From: Clostridiales bacterium | Lineage (GTDB): Bacteria > Bacillota > Clostridia > Oscillospirales > Oscillospiraceae | NCBI GenBank assembly: GCA_022772525.1 | Contig: JALFAD010000096.1 | Location: 62,001 to 126,000 of the forward strand | Direction: 5' to 3' | Length of the DNA stretch: 64,000 nucleotides | In this document: positions 41,534-48,899 of the stretch, one piece after another | Numbering within the stretch: the first letter of the stretch is position 1 | How the letters are laid out: every line of letters begins with the position of its first letter | The notes under the pieces: model-generated | What the model saw: the letters and a program-made list of their open reading frames with translations, nothing else | Told to the model about the DNA's origin: nothing | Databases searched by the model: none | Translations under genes and position numbers: made by a program

Positions 41534-41612
41534 ATTTCTTCGTTGCTTCGATAACTCCGAAAATGACAACGGCTAACAATGTAAGAAGTTCCAGAACTTC
41601 CGTCAAAGTCAT
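41532..41612 (-). CDS. Holin-like type I toxin peptide
   Basis: 26 residues, MTLTEVLELLTLLAVVIFGV then IEATKK: a short polar start, one hydrophobic helix and a Lys-rich end, the pattern of the 'putative holin-like toxin' (TxpA/Fst-type) peptides of Firmicutes. The ATG at 41612 has a near-perfect GGGAGGTGG site, unexpected for a random ORF. Such peptides insert in the membrane and depolarise the cell; an antisense RNA restrains them. A candidate RNA promoter faces it downstream. It is isolated between repeat elements. Confidence 0.6.
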   Translation of the reverse strand: MTLTEVLELLTLLAVVIFGVIEATKK

Positions 41613-41647
41613 GGTAACCACCTCCCGTCTGTCTATGGGTGGTGGGT

Positions 41648-41724
41648 GCGGCGAGTCGCCGCTGACAATGCGTTATGAACCCGGCCAATAGTCGTTACAC
41701 CATTGGATTCTGCTCGGTAACGTT
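41648..41724 (+). repeat. Intergenic repeat family 1, copy B
   Basis: GCGGCGAGTCGCCGC palindrome, then ACAATGCGTTATG, CGGCCAATAGTCGTTACACC, ATTGGATTC, GCTCGGTAACGTT. Same block order as copy A. Confidence 0.7.
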
Positions 41725-41761
41725 CTGCCTGCTTTTTTCAATCATCCTGAAGGGATACCGC

Positions 41762-41795
41762 ATTGTCAACTGTCCACTTTCAGCTGTCAACTCGA
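41762..41795 (+). repeat. Heptamer tandem repeat, ACTGTCA-like x4
   Basis: ATTGTCA-ACTGTCC-ACTTTCA-GCTGTCA-ACTCG. It is the reverse-complement type of the AGTTGAC array at 41294. Confidence 0.6.
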
Positions 41796-41812
41796 CTTGC
41801 TGTAACGCAAAA

Positions 41813-41842
41813 ACAGCCGCAGAGGTTTCCCTCTGCGGCTGT
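41813..41842 (-). terminator. Terminator of the EF-G-like gene
   Basis: ACAGCCGCAGAG (41813-41824) and CTCTGCGGCTGT (41831-41842), a perfect 12-bp stem with a six-base loop; TTTTTGCG follows in the minus direction. Confidence 0.92.
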
Positions 41843-41855
41843 TCGTATTCAGCAA

Positions 41856-43919
41856 TTAGCCTTCGTCTTTCGCGTCGGCGATGATCTTGGCCTGATTGGC
41901 CTTAGGCACTTCCTCATAGCGGACGAATTCCAGCGTGAAGCTGCCCCGGGCCTGAGTCATGGCCCGCAGGTCAATGGCGTAGCTGCCCATTTCCGCCATG
42001 GGAACCTCGGCCTCGATGACGGTATTGCCGTCGTGGTCGGGGGTCATGCCCATGGGACGGCCCCGGCGCTTGCTCAGGTCACCCATCACATCACCCACAT
42101 AGGCTTCGGGCACGGTCACGGACAGGGCGCCGATAGGCTCCAGAATGGTGGGGTTGGCGTTGGGCATGGCTTCCTTATAAGCCAGAATTGCCGCCATCTT
42201 GAAGGCCATTTCGTTGGAGTCCACGGGATGGTAGGAGCCGTCGTACAGCACAGCCTTCAGGCCAACCAGCGGATAGCCAGCCAGCGGGCCCTTCTGAACG
42301 GCTTCCTGCAGACCCTTTTCCACGGCGGGGTAGAAGTTACGGGGCACGCTGCCGCCGAAGACCTCCTCGGCAAAGATCAGATCGTCCTGCTCGTCCTGAG
42401 GCTCGAAGCGAATCCACACATCGCCGAACTGACCGGAGCCGCCGGTCTGCTTCTTGTGACGACCGTGGGCCTGCACGGTCTTCTTGATCTTCTCGCGGTA
42501 AGCGACCTTGGCGGGCATCAGCACCGCGTCCACACCGAAGCGGCCCTTGAGTTTGGAAACCAGCACATCCAGCTGCTGGTCGCCCAAACCGGACAACACC
42601 ATCTGCTTCGTCTCGGCGTTGTTCACCAGATGGAAGGAGGGGTCTTCCTCGTTGAGACGGTTCAGGCCCGCGCCCACCTTGTCCTCCTGCCCCTTGGTCT
42701 TGGGAGCGATGGCCATGGAATAGCAGGCGGGAGCGTAAGGAATCTGCTTCAGGGAGACTACCTTTCTGGGGTCGCACAGAGTGTCGCCGGTCTTGACCTT
42801 GTCCATCTTGCCGATGGCGCCGATGTCGCCGCAGCTGAGGACCTTGGCCTCGGTGGCCTTCTTGCCGCACATGGTGTACAGACGGCCCAGCTTTTCGGTC
42901 TCGCCGGTGCGGGCGTTAACAAGGGTGGTGTCGGAGGTGATTTCGCCGGACAGCACCTTGATGAAGGAATACTTTCCGTACTGGTCGGAGACGGTCTTCC
43001 ACACAAAGGCGGAGGGCACGCCGCCGGGGGACACGACAAACTCCTCGGTCTCGCCGTCGGCATTGGTGGCCTTGTGGTAGTTGCCCTCGGCGGGGTTGGG
43101 CAACAGATCGATGATGTGATCCATCAGCATCAGGCTGCCGAGGCAGGTGACGCCGGAACCGCAAAGCACGGGGAACAGGCTCAGCTCCTCAACGCCCTTG
43201 TGCAGGCCGTCCAGCATCTCCCGGTAGGTGAACTCATCGCCCTCGAAGAACCGGTCCATCAGGGCCTCGTCGGTTTCGGCGACGGCTTCCTTCAGAGCGT
43301 CGTTGAACTCCTCGATAACGGAAAGCTTGTCCTCGGGCACCTCGATCTCCACCCGCTTCAGATTCTTCATCTCATAGGCCCGCTTGTTCAGCACATCGAT
43401 GATGCCGGTAACCTTGTGGCTGGCGTCCCAGATGGGCACCACCACGGGCGCAATCTTGTTGCCGTACTTTTCCCGCAGGGCTTCAAAGGTAGCGTTGTAG
43501 TCGGAGTGATCCTCGTCCACCTTGGAGATGTAGACGAACCGGGGCATATTGCGCTCTTCGCAGTATTTCCATGCCTTCTCAAAGCCCACGGTGATGCCGT
43601 CCTTGGCGGAGCACACCAGGATGGCGGCGTCGGCGGCCCGAAGGGCCTCCATGACAGCGCCGGAGAAGTCGAAGGCGCCGGGGGTGTCCAGAACGTTAAT
43701 CTTGATGTTCTTGTACTCCAGAGGCACCACGGAGGTGGAGATGGAAATATGGCGCTTGATCTCCTCGGGATCATAGTCGCAAACGGTGTTGCCGTCGGCG
43801 TTCTTGCCGATCCGGTCAATGGCACCGGTCATGTACAGTAAGCTCTCCGCCAGAGCGGACTTGCCGGAACCGCTGTGGCCCAGCAGGCAGATGTTACGGA
43901 TGGAATTAACAGTATACAT
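41856..43919 (-). CDS. EF-G-like translational GTPase (FusA2 type)
   Basis: 687 residues from the ATG at 43919, 11 bases from AAAGGAG; a TTG three codons upstream is too close to that site. The GTPase motifs are GHSGSGKSALAE (G1, residues 14-21), the DTPGAFDF switch (G3) and YISKVDEDHS, where the normal NKxD (G4) reads SKVD. EF-G domains II-V follow, with the C-terminal YVGDVMGDLSKRRGRPMGMT. It is a paralogue like those common in Clostridia, distinct from the elongation factor of the rpsL operon (no ribosomal genes nearby). It may act in translocation under special conditions. Promoter and terminator are both clear. Confidence 0.9.
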   Translation of the reverse strand: MYTVNSIRNICLLGHSGSGKSALAESLLYMTGAIDRIGKNADGNTVCDYDPEEIKRHISISTSVVPLEYKNIKINVLDTPGAFDFSGAVMEALRAADAAILVCSAKDGITVGFEKAWKYCEERNMPRFVYISKVDEDHSDYNATFEALREKYGNKIAPVVVPIWDASHKVTGIIDVLNKRAYEMKNLKRVEIEVPEDKLSVIEEFNDALKEAVAETDEALMDRFFEGDEFTYREMLDGLHKGVEELSLFPVLCGSGVTCLGSLMLMDHIIDLLPNPAEGNYHKATNADGETEEFVVSPGGVPSAFVWKTVSDQYGKYSFIKVLSGEITSDTTLVNARTGETEKLGRLYTMCGKKATEAKVLSCGDIGAIGKMDKVKTGDTLCDPRKVVSLKQIPYAPACYSMAIAPKTKGQEDKVGAGLNRLNEEDPSFHLVNNAETKQMVLSGLGDQQLDVLVSKLKGRFGVDAVLMPAKVAYREKIKKTVQAHGRHKKQTGGSGQFGDVWIRFEPQDEQDDLIFAEEVFGGSVPRNFYPAVEKGLQEAVQKGPLAGYPLVGLKAVLYDGSYHPVDSNEMAFKMAAILAYKEAMPNANPTILEPIGALSVTVPEAYVGDVMGDLSKRRGRPMGMTPDHDGNTVIEAEVPMAEMGSYAIDLRAMTQARGSFTLEFVRYEEVPKANQAKIIADAKDEG

Positions 43920-43993
43920 AGTGGTCAATACTCCTTTCGGGAAGGGGTTCCTTCCCCACAGCTTGGGACGGTGCCGGGCACCGCAATACAGAC

Positions 43994-44022
43994 ATTATAC
44001 ACGAAAGGAGCACCGATTGCAA
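43994..44022 (-). promoter_or_regulatory. Promoter of the EF-G-like gene
   Basis: Minus strand: -35 TTGCAA (44022-44017), 17 bases, -10 TATAAT (43999-43994), leader of about 70 bases. Confidence 0.82.
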
Positions 44023-44129
44023 CGCTTATTTTCGTCAGAATGCAAAATTGTGTGATTTCTATGGCGGACACATGATTTCCTGTGCAAAACAGACAAATTT
44101 CTTTTTCTTTTTCCAGCACCCTATACAAA

Positions 44130-44274
44130 GCCTTCCCCTTTGGGGAAGGTGGCCGAGCGTTAGCGAGGTCGGAAGAGGTACAGTACCATTGTGCCAATAC
44201 AGTGCAGTCGGAGAAAATCGTACCGCCCTCTTCCGTCTCGCCTTCGGCGATCCACCTTCCCCAAAGGGGAAGGC
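44130..44274. repeat. Intergenic repeat family 2, copy 1 (CCTTCCCC element)
   Basis: 145 bp flanked by GCCTTCCCCTTTGGGGAAGG and its mirror CCTTCCCCAAAGGGGAAGGC. The left half continues GGTGGCCGAGCGTTAGCGAG, GTCGGAAGAGG, and the right half has CCCTCTTCCGTCTCGCC. It is MITE-like, as the two halves are largely inverted repeats. Other copies: 47931-48003, 52323-52503, 58675-58819. Confidence 0.8.
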
Positions 44275-44281
44275 ATAGAAA

Positions 44282-44310
44282 GACCGCTCCCCGAAGAACG
44301 GGAAGCGGTC
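44282..44310 (-). terminator. Probable terminator of the SpoIIQ-like gene
   Basis: GACCGCTCCCCG / CGGGAAGCGGTC, one mismatch, loop AAGAA; TTTCTATG follows on the minus strand. Confidence 0.6.
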
Positions 44311-44324
44311 GAATCTGGGAGGAA

Positions 44325-44352
44325 AACTGTCAACTGTCAACTGCCAATTGCC
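44325..44352. repeat. Heptamer tandem repeat, AACTGTC x4, overlapping a gene end
   Basis: AACTGTC-AACTGTC-AACTGCC-AATTGCC. On the minus strand the last units encode the C-terminal residues (LAIGS) and stop of the M23-family protein, so the array has entered coding sequence. Confidence 0.75.
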
Positions 44353-45017
44353 AAAAACTCCGCCGGGTCTACCGGCACGTCATTGCAGGTCACGCCAAAA
44401 TGGACGTGGGCCCCCAATGTGCTCTCTACGATGGCGGAGTCGGAAGCGTAGCCAATCACCTGCCCCATGGTCACGGTATCCCCGGGCTTCACCGTCAGGT
44501 TCTCCGCAAGGGACGCATACTTTGTGGTATACCCGTCGGCGTGACGGATGACCACGGTGGTGCCCATGGCATCGTCCTCATAGACGGTAGCCACCTCCCC
44601 GTCGGCAGCGGCCTTCACCTCCGCCCCGGTTTCTGCCGCCAGATCCACGCCGTTGTGGACCCGCCAGTCCCGGGTGGTCTGGTTATAGCTCAGCGCCTCC
44701 ATGGAGTAGCCGAAAATCGAGTCGCCCGACACCGGGGACATGGTTTTCAGGGGCTTTTTCTCCGTAGGCGCGGTTGTGCTCTCCGTCGCCGCCGGTGCCG
44801 TGGTCTTAGGAGACGGCTGGGTGGCAATGACGGGCACATCCTCGGTTTCCCCGATCAGTGCGGGCACATCTCCCACGGTTTCCTCAAGAGAAACCGTTTC
44901 CGTGTGATTGACGTTTCTGTAGTATACATAGCCAGTGATCCCGATTGCCGCGGCGCACAGGATCAGGGCTATGTAGTAGCCCTGACCGCCGCGGCGGGAA
45001 CGTTTGTTGTCGCTCAT
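44337..45017 (-). CDS. SpoIIQ-like M23-family membrane protein
   Basis: 226 residues from the ATG at 45017 (GGAGGTG site). A short basic N-terminus, one membrane helix (YYIALILCAAAIGITGYVYY), a Thr/Pro-rich linker and a LytM/M23 domain (~115-226). The zinc residues HNGVD (His121, Asp125) and HVH (His204, His206) are present. Blocks such as VVIRHADGYTTKYASLAENL and QVIGYASDSA parallel SpoIIQ of Bacillus and Clostridia, the forespore half of the SpoIIQ-SpoIIIAH channel; clostridial versions keep catalytic His. It could instead be a general cell-wall endopeptidase. The C-terminus is encoded by heptamer repeats. Confidence 0.78.
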   Translation of the reverse strand: MSDNKRSRRGGQGYYIALILCAAAIGITGYVYYRNVNHTETVSLEETVGDVPALIGETEDVPVIATQPSPKTTAPAATESTTAPTEKKPLKTMSPVSGDSIFGYSMEALSYNQTTRDWRVHNGVDLAAETGAEVKAAADGEVATVYEDDAMGTTVVIRHADGYTTKYASLAENLTVKPGDTVTMGQVIGYASDSAIVESTLGAHVHFGVTCNDVPVDPAEFLAIGS

Positions 45018-45083
45018 AAATAAGCACCTCCGAGGCTGATTATGGGCAGGTTTTTCGGAAGTTAAACATTTTTCCATAAAAAA

Positions 45084-45103
45084 GGCTCCCCACGAGGGGA
45101 GCC
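45084..45103 (-). terminator. Terminator of the phage-derived operon
   Basis: GGCTCCCC (45084-45091), loop ACGA, GGGGAGCC (45096-45103), then TTTTTTATGG on the minus strand. It starts 11 bases after the last phage gene. Confidence 0.92.
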
Positions 45104-45113
45104 ATGATCCGCC

Positions 45114-45476
45114 CTACCTAGGCACCACGCCGTTGGTCAGCGCCTGGGTGAACGCAAATTTGTAGCTGACCACGTTTTCCTTCGGCTCCTGTGTCAGCTC
45201 AAGGCCCGTGAAGTAGCAGTACCGGATGCCCCAAATGGGGTGCTCCAGATTGCCCGCAGTCTTGTCCTCAAACAGCTTTTGCAGCTTCTTAAACTCCGTA
45301 TAGGCGTTTGGCCCGTAGAAGGTTCCCTCCCCCGAGATGGTGCGCTTCAGCTCGCCCATGCCGTCAAAGTACGCCACCCCATCCACCGTCTCATATTGCG
45401 GCTCCCGGCTGGTTTTCTCCACATAGGTGTGGGGGTTCTGGGGCCAGACGAAGGTCTTGTAGCTAAGATAGTCCAT
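45114..45476 (-). CDS. Phage tail-type structural protein
   Basis: 120 residues (MDYLSYKTFVWPQNPHTYVE; FDGMGELKRTISGEGTFYGP; TGLELTQEPKENVVSYKFAF). It resembles the small tail-tube-associated or tail-completion proteins of PBSX-like and Clostridium phages, though no single family is certain. The start overlaps the preceding gene by 14 bases with a GAGG site. It is the last gene of the remnant before a terminator, whereas in a full phage the tail-tape genes would follow. Confidence 0.6.
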   Translation of the reverse strand: MDYLSYKTFVWPQNPHTYVEKTSREPQYETVDGVAYFDGMGELKRTISGEGTFYGPNAYTEFKKLQKLFEDKTAGNLEHPIWGIRYCYFTGLELTQEPKENVVSYKFAFTQALTNGVVPR

Positions 45477-46176
45477 CCGTTACCTCCTTTCGGGACAGAG
45501 CCACGCCCTTGTGGATGCGCCGCAGGCCCTCCTTGCTGTAGGCCCGGCTGGTGGTCTGCCAGACGCATCCCGAAAATTCTTCCGTTTTTTCATCGGTGAT
45601 GAGCTTCAGGACAAACTCCGTCCCTGGCTCCTCGCTCACAGCGGACCCGGCGGGAATCACCTCTTCCAGCTCGATGTTCCAGTAGCGGCAGCCGTCGCTG
45701 ACCCCGGCAGGGGCCGCCTCCCCCATTTCAAACTCCACCTGCCGCCCGGTGACTTCCTCAATATGAATGTTCGTTGCGAACCGCTGAAGGTTCCCGTCCA
45801 CATAGCAGTAGAAGCCGGGCCAAATGACGCAGGCGTTTTCATCGGTGGTGCCAATGAAGGTGGCGAGAACATTCACTACATACACCTGAGACACGCCGTC
45901 ATAGGTGCACCCGTTCTGGACGCACACGGCTCCAGCCCAGCGCAGAATCTCCGTGGCCCGCAGAGCCTCCACCTCGCAGGCGGTTCCGCCAGTGGCGGCG
46001 GGGCTGATGATGCTGACCTCCATGGTCACGGTGAGGTTGGCCCTGTCCACCTTCTCGATGTGGGCCGTGGCCACTGTTTCCCCAATCTGGGGGTACTTCT
46101 GGCCCGGGTAGGCCGCGTCCGCACGGAAGCCCGCCTGCCGCAGCCGCCGCAGGACTAATTCAAGGATTGAGTACCC
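45463..46176 (-). CDS. Phage neck/tail protein, putative
   Basis: 237 residues from the ATG at 46176 (a GGAGAAGGGGG site; upstream frame to 46206 is less likely). Beginning MGYSILELVLRRLRQAGFRA, it has a long strand-rich middle (HIEKVDRANLTVTMEVSIIS, GVSQVYVVNVLATFIGTTDE). Position after the head-tail adaptor suggests a tail terminator/neck protein, perhaps with a fused second domain. It overlaps both neighbours, so translation is coupled. No motif decides the function. Confidence 0.55.
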   Translation of the reverse strand, partial: GYSILELVLRRLRQAGFRADAAYPGQKYPQIGETVATAHIEKVDRANLTVTMEVSIISPAATGGTACEVEALRATEILRWAGAVCVQNGCTYDGVSQVYVVNVLATFIGTTDENACVIWPGFYCYVDGNLQRFATNIHIEEVTGRQVEFEMGEAAPAGVSDGCRYWNIELEEVIPAGSAVSEEPGTEFVLKLITDEKTEEFSGCVWQTTSRAYSKEGLRRIHKGVALSRKEVTDGLS

Positions 46177-46505
46177 CATGTGTCGTTGACCCCCTTCTCC
46201 ACGCACAGCCCCCAGAGATAAATGGGCTGGTTTTTAAAATAGTACGGCTCCACCCGACGGAACAGGTAGGATTTTCCTCTCAAATTCAAGGTATCCCCCT
46301 CCTTCACTGCCACATTCGCGGGGCCGATGTAAACGTACTGCCCCCGGGAAATCTCTCCCAGCAGAGACACCACACTTTCCATATTTTGCCAGCTTTTGGA
46401 GTTGACCGCCCGGAAAAAGGCCCGGACGGTCGTTTCGTTTCCTCCGCTGACGATGGTCATATCCGTGCCGTACCGGGACATCAGTTTTTCCATCGTCTGC
46501 CGCAT
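46155..46505 (-). CDS. Head-tail adaptor protein, putative
   Basis: 116 residues (MRQTMEKLMSRYGTDMTIVS; GEISRGQYVYIGPANVAVKE; GDTLNLRGKSYLFRRVEPYY) with the beta-rich layout of phage head-tail joining or stopper proteins. It is positioned between the connector and the neck gene, as in SPP1/HK97-like late operons. Confidence 0.65.
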   Translation of the reverse strand: MRQTMEKLMSRYGTDMTIVSGGNETTVRAFFRAVNSKSWQNMESVVSLLGEISRGQYVYIGPANVAVKEGDTLNLRGKSYLFRRVEPYYFKNQPIYLWGLCVEKGVNDTWGTQSLN

Positions 46506-46506
46506 A

Positions 46507-46842
46507 TTACACCCCCACGAAGGTAAAGCCGCTTTTCAGGTAAGGCCCCAGCAGGGACAGCGCCTCCGCTTCCAGATTGGCGGTCTGCCCCTTTTTCACC
46601 GTCAGATCGCCGGCCCGGAATTCCTGAATCTCCTCGCCCCGGCCCCAGCGGGACAGGGCGTACAGGCTCGCTGCCGCCACGAAGTCCTCCCGGATGTCCT
46701 CCGGGGATAAACCATCCCGAAGCTGGGCAGTCAGAGCGCGCACCGCAGCGGTGCACAGCAGCCGCAGCCGCTCCCGCCCGGTGTCGTCCAGCTCCCCAGT
46801 CAGCAGCTCCGCCTGATTCAAAACCTGATCGGCAATGGTCAT
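46507..46842 (-). CDS. Head-tail connector protein (gp6-like)
   Basis: 111 residues, helical, beginning MTIADQVLNQAELLTGELDD and containing LLCTAAVRALTAQLRDGLSP and FVAAASLYALSRW, as in HK97 gp6/SPP1 gp15 connectors that fill the portal vertex. Its start overlaps the capsid stop (ATGA). Confidence 0.72.
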   Translation of the reverse strand: MTIADQVLNQAELLTGELDDTGRERLRLLCTAAVRALTAQLRDGLSPEDIREDFVAAASLYALSRWGRGEEIQEFRAGDLTVKKGQTANLEAEALSLLGPYLKSGFTFVGV

Positions 46843-47864
46843 ACGTTCAGCACCTTTGCCGCGCCGTCGCAGATCTTGCCGAAGCCGGAGATGGAGGTGA
46901 TGGCGGCCCGCTCCAGCTGGCGGTCAATGAGCTTGTCGTACTCCACCAGCACGTCCCCGGCGCGAACCAGCTCCAGCGCGTAGCGGTTGTCCAGACCGAT
47001 GATCACGCCGTCGGCAACGGCGGAGGTCCGGTGCAGCTGGGCGCCCAGAGGGGAGGTCAGCTTGCCGGTGCCCTGGAAGTTCAGGCCCGTCAGGGGATTC
47101 TGGAGCTCGGGCACCTTCAGCAGCTTGGTCATGGTGCCGGTAGAGCACAGGATGGTGTTCATGGTATAGGGGTCAAACTGTCCCCAGAATTCCACCAGCT
47201 GGTCATAGCCCAAGGTGCCCTTGGTGCCGGAGATGGGGCTGGTGCCAATGGTGTACTGGGTGGCAGCGTTGTCGTTGCCGTCACCCTTGATGAGCACCTT
47301 CACGGCATCTGCCAACTGCTGCTTCTGGATGTGGGCGCCGATCTGCCGCAGCATGACGCTGAACAAATCCAACTTCTGGAACCGCAGGGCCTCATAGGAG
47401 GCCACCAGCATCCGGCCCCGCTTGGTCAGGCTCACCAGATGCTCCTTGGTCTTGACCTCGGTTTCGGGAATGGCAGCGCCCTCGGCCACGTCCTTCAGCT
47501 CCTTGTCGGCGTCGGTGGGGTTGGAGTAGATGGAGCGGTAGTCCATGGCATCGATGACGGTGGTGGTGGCGGTGATGGCGGGAAGAATGTCGTTTTCCTC
47601 CATGCCCTGCCGGACGGTGCGGGCGATGTACTCCGGGAACAGCACGGCAGAATCCATGGTGCGGAAGAACTTCTCCACAGGAGAGGAGCCCGCGCCCTTG
47701 ACCCGGATGCCGAAGCGCTTCAGCTGCCGCTGGAAGGCGTCGGTACCCTCCAGAGCGGTGCCCCGGTAGTTCTCGCTGGGGTCCAGAGATTCCAGCACCT
47801 GGGTAAAGCTCATACCTGCCTGCCGGTACATACCCTTTTCCAGTTTCAGATTGTCGTAACCCAT
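46839..47864 (-). CDS. Phage major capsid protein, HK97 fold
   Basis: 341 residues. The N-terminal arm (AGMSFTQVLESLDPSENYRG) is followed by the E-loop region and P-domain (MDSAVLFPEYIARTVRQGME, TTTVIDAMDYRSIYSNPTDA, KTKEHLVSLTKRGRMLVASY) and a C-terminal A-domain (GFGKICDGAAKVLNV), all typical of HK97-like capsids. It has a strong AGGAGG site. It is the shell protein of the remnant; the frame is intact, so particles could in principle form if the operon is expressed. Confidence 0.88.
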   Translation of the reverse strand: MGYDNLKLEKGMYRQAGMSFTQVLESLDPSENYRGTALEGTDAFQRQLKRFGIRVKGAGSSPVEKFFRTMDSAVLFPEYIARTVRQGMEENDILPAITATTTVIDAMDYRSIYSNPTDADKELKDVAEGAAIPETEVKTKEHLVSLTKRGRMLVASYEALRFQKLDLFSVMLRQIGAHIQKQQLADAVKVLIKGDGNDNAATQYTIGTSPISGTKGTLGYDQLVEFWGQFDPYTMNTILCSTGTMTKLLKVPELQNPLTGLNFQGTGKLTSPLGAQLHRTSAVADGVIIGLDNRYALELVRAGDVLVEYDKLIDRQLERAAITSISGFGKICDGAAKVLNV

Positions 47865-47930
47865 TTTTCATTTCCTCCTAAAATAAATAAAGTAGTATAT
47901 GGTCACCGGATTGCTCCGGAAAACCCAATT

Positions 47931-48003
47931 TGCCTTCCCCTCCGGGGAAGGTGGCACGGCGTTAGCCGTGACGGATGAGGCTTGCCCCGCAAGGGGCGCA
48001 AGG
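47931..48003. repeat. Intergenic repeat family 2, half-length copy inside the phage operon
   Basis: CCTTCCCCTCCGGGGAAGG, then GTGGCACGGCGTTAGCCGTG and ACGGATGAGG, as in the left half of the family. It is inserted between the protease and capsid genes. Confidence 0.75.
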
Positions 48004-48004
48004 T

Positions 48005-48898
48005 CTAAATCAAAAACCCGCTTTCCACTTCTTCACCCCTGCGGTCCAAGCTCCCCAGCTGGGTAACAATGGGCAGGCTTTCATCCAACCGCCCCTGCAA
48101 GGCTTCCCGGAGGGCCAGCAAATCTTCAGCGGCGGCGGTTTTCGTAAGGGAGCGCAAAACCGGCTCGGAAACTCCCAGCTCCAGCGCCAACCCCAGCCGC
48201 ACCACGCTGTCCTCAAGGTCTTTGCGGTAGCGGCGGCCCAGCTCCGCTTCCTTGCACAGCATCCGGTACTCCGCCTGTGCGCCATTCGCTTCCGCCAGCT
48301 CCTTGAGCTTCCTTCCGCCGCCCAGAGCCTTCATAACCCCGGCCTCACGCTGAGCGGGCACCGCCACAAAGGAAAATTCGTAGGCATCCACCGGCTCCTT
48401 GAGAATCACGGCGCAGGTCTGCCCCTCATAGGTCTCTCCCTTGACGTGTCCGCAGGTGCCGTACTCGCTGCCGCAGATACTGCACACCGCCCGGGCCATA
48501 GCACAGCCCACGCTCACCTCTTTTTTGATGCCCGCCTCGATGTCGGCGATCACTTCATCGTTCGCGCCGCCCCGGCGGATGTAAGCCCAGGCTCTGATGT
48601 AGCTGACATCCTTTTCTTTCACCACCTGGGTCTCGAAAATCCGGGCGATCTGGTTTTCCGCGCTCCACTTGTGGTCGATGATTCCCGTCTTGCCGATGAA
48701 CAGCTTGGCAAGGGCGGGCAATGCGGCGGTGTCAAACCGCTCCCCGTCCCGGTCAATCTGGTCGTCGCACAGCCGCAGGGAGAACACATACACCTGCTCC
48801 CCATTGAGTCTCGTTTTCGCCAGCGCGTTAATCTGCTCCAGCTGCATGGCGGTAGGCGCGCCGCTGGTCACAGCCTCCGCCGCTTTTCTGATTTCCAT
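48005..48898 (-). CDS. Phage prohead protease-like / scaffold protein
   Basis: 297 residues. The N-terminal ~190 have a herpes-type prohead protease layout (VYVFSLRLCDDQIDRDGERF, GIIDHKWSAENQIARIFETQ with a candidate catalytic His, and KKEVSVGCAMARAVCSICGS, with Ser in EVSVG). A C-rich knuckle (CSICGSEYGTCG) may bind metal. The C-terminal ~100 are helical, scaffold-like (KLKELAEANGAQAEYRMLCK). Placed between portal and capsid, as expected. It trims the scaffold in capsid maturation in relatives. GGGAGG precedes the ATG. Confidence 0.72.
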   Translation of the reverse strand: MEIRKAAEAVTSGAPTAMQLEQINALAKTRLNGEQVYVFSLRLCDDQIDRDGERFDTAALPALAKLFIGKTGIIDHKWSAENQIARIFETQVVKEKDVSYIRAWAYIRRGGANDEVIADIEAGIKKEVSVGCAMARAVCSICGSEYGTCGHVKGETYEGQTCAVILKEPVDAYEFSFVAVPAQREAGVMKALGGGRKLKELAEANGAQAEYRMLCKEAELGRRYRKDLEDSVVRLGLALELGVSEPVLRSLTKTAAAEDLLALREALQGRLDESLPIVTQLGSLDRRGEEVESGFLI

Positions 48899-48899
48899 A

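Noticed and set aside
41763..43841. A 692-codon open frame antisense to the EF-G-like gene
   Set aside because: It mirrors the codon-biased GC-rich EF-G gene, has no ribosome site and no recognisable motif, and EF-G is unmistakable on the other strand.
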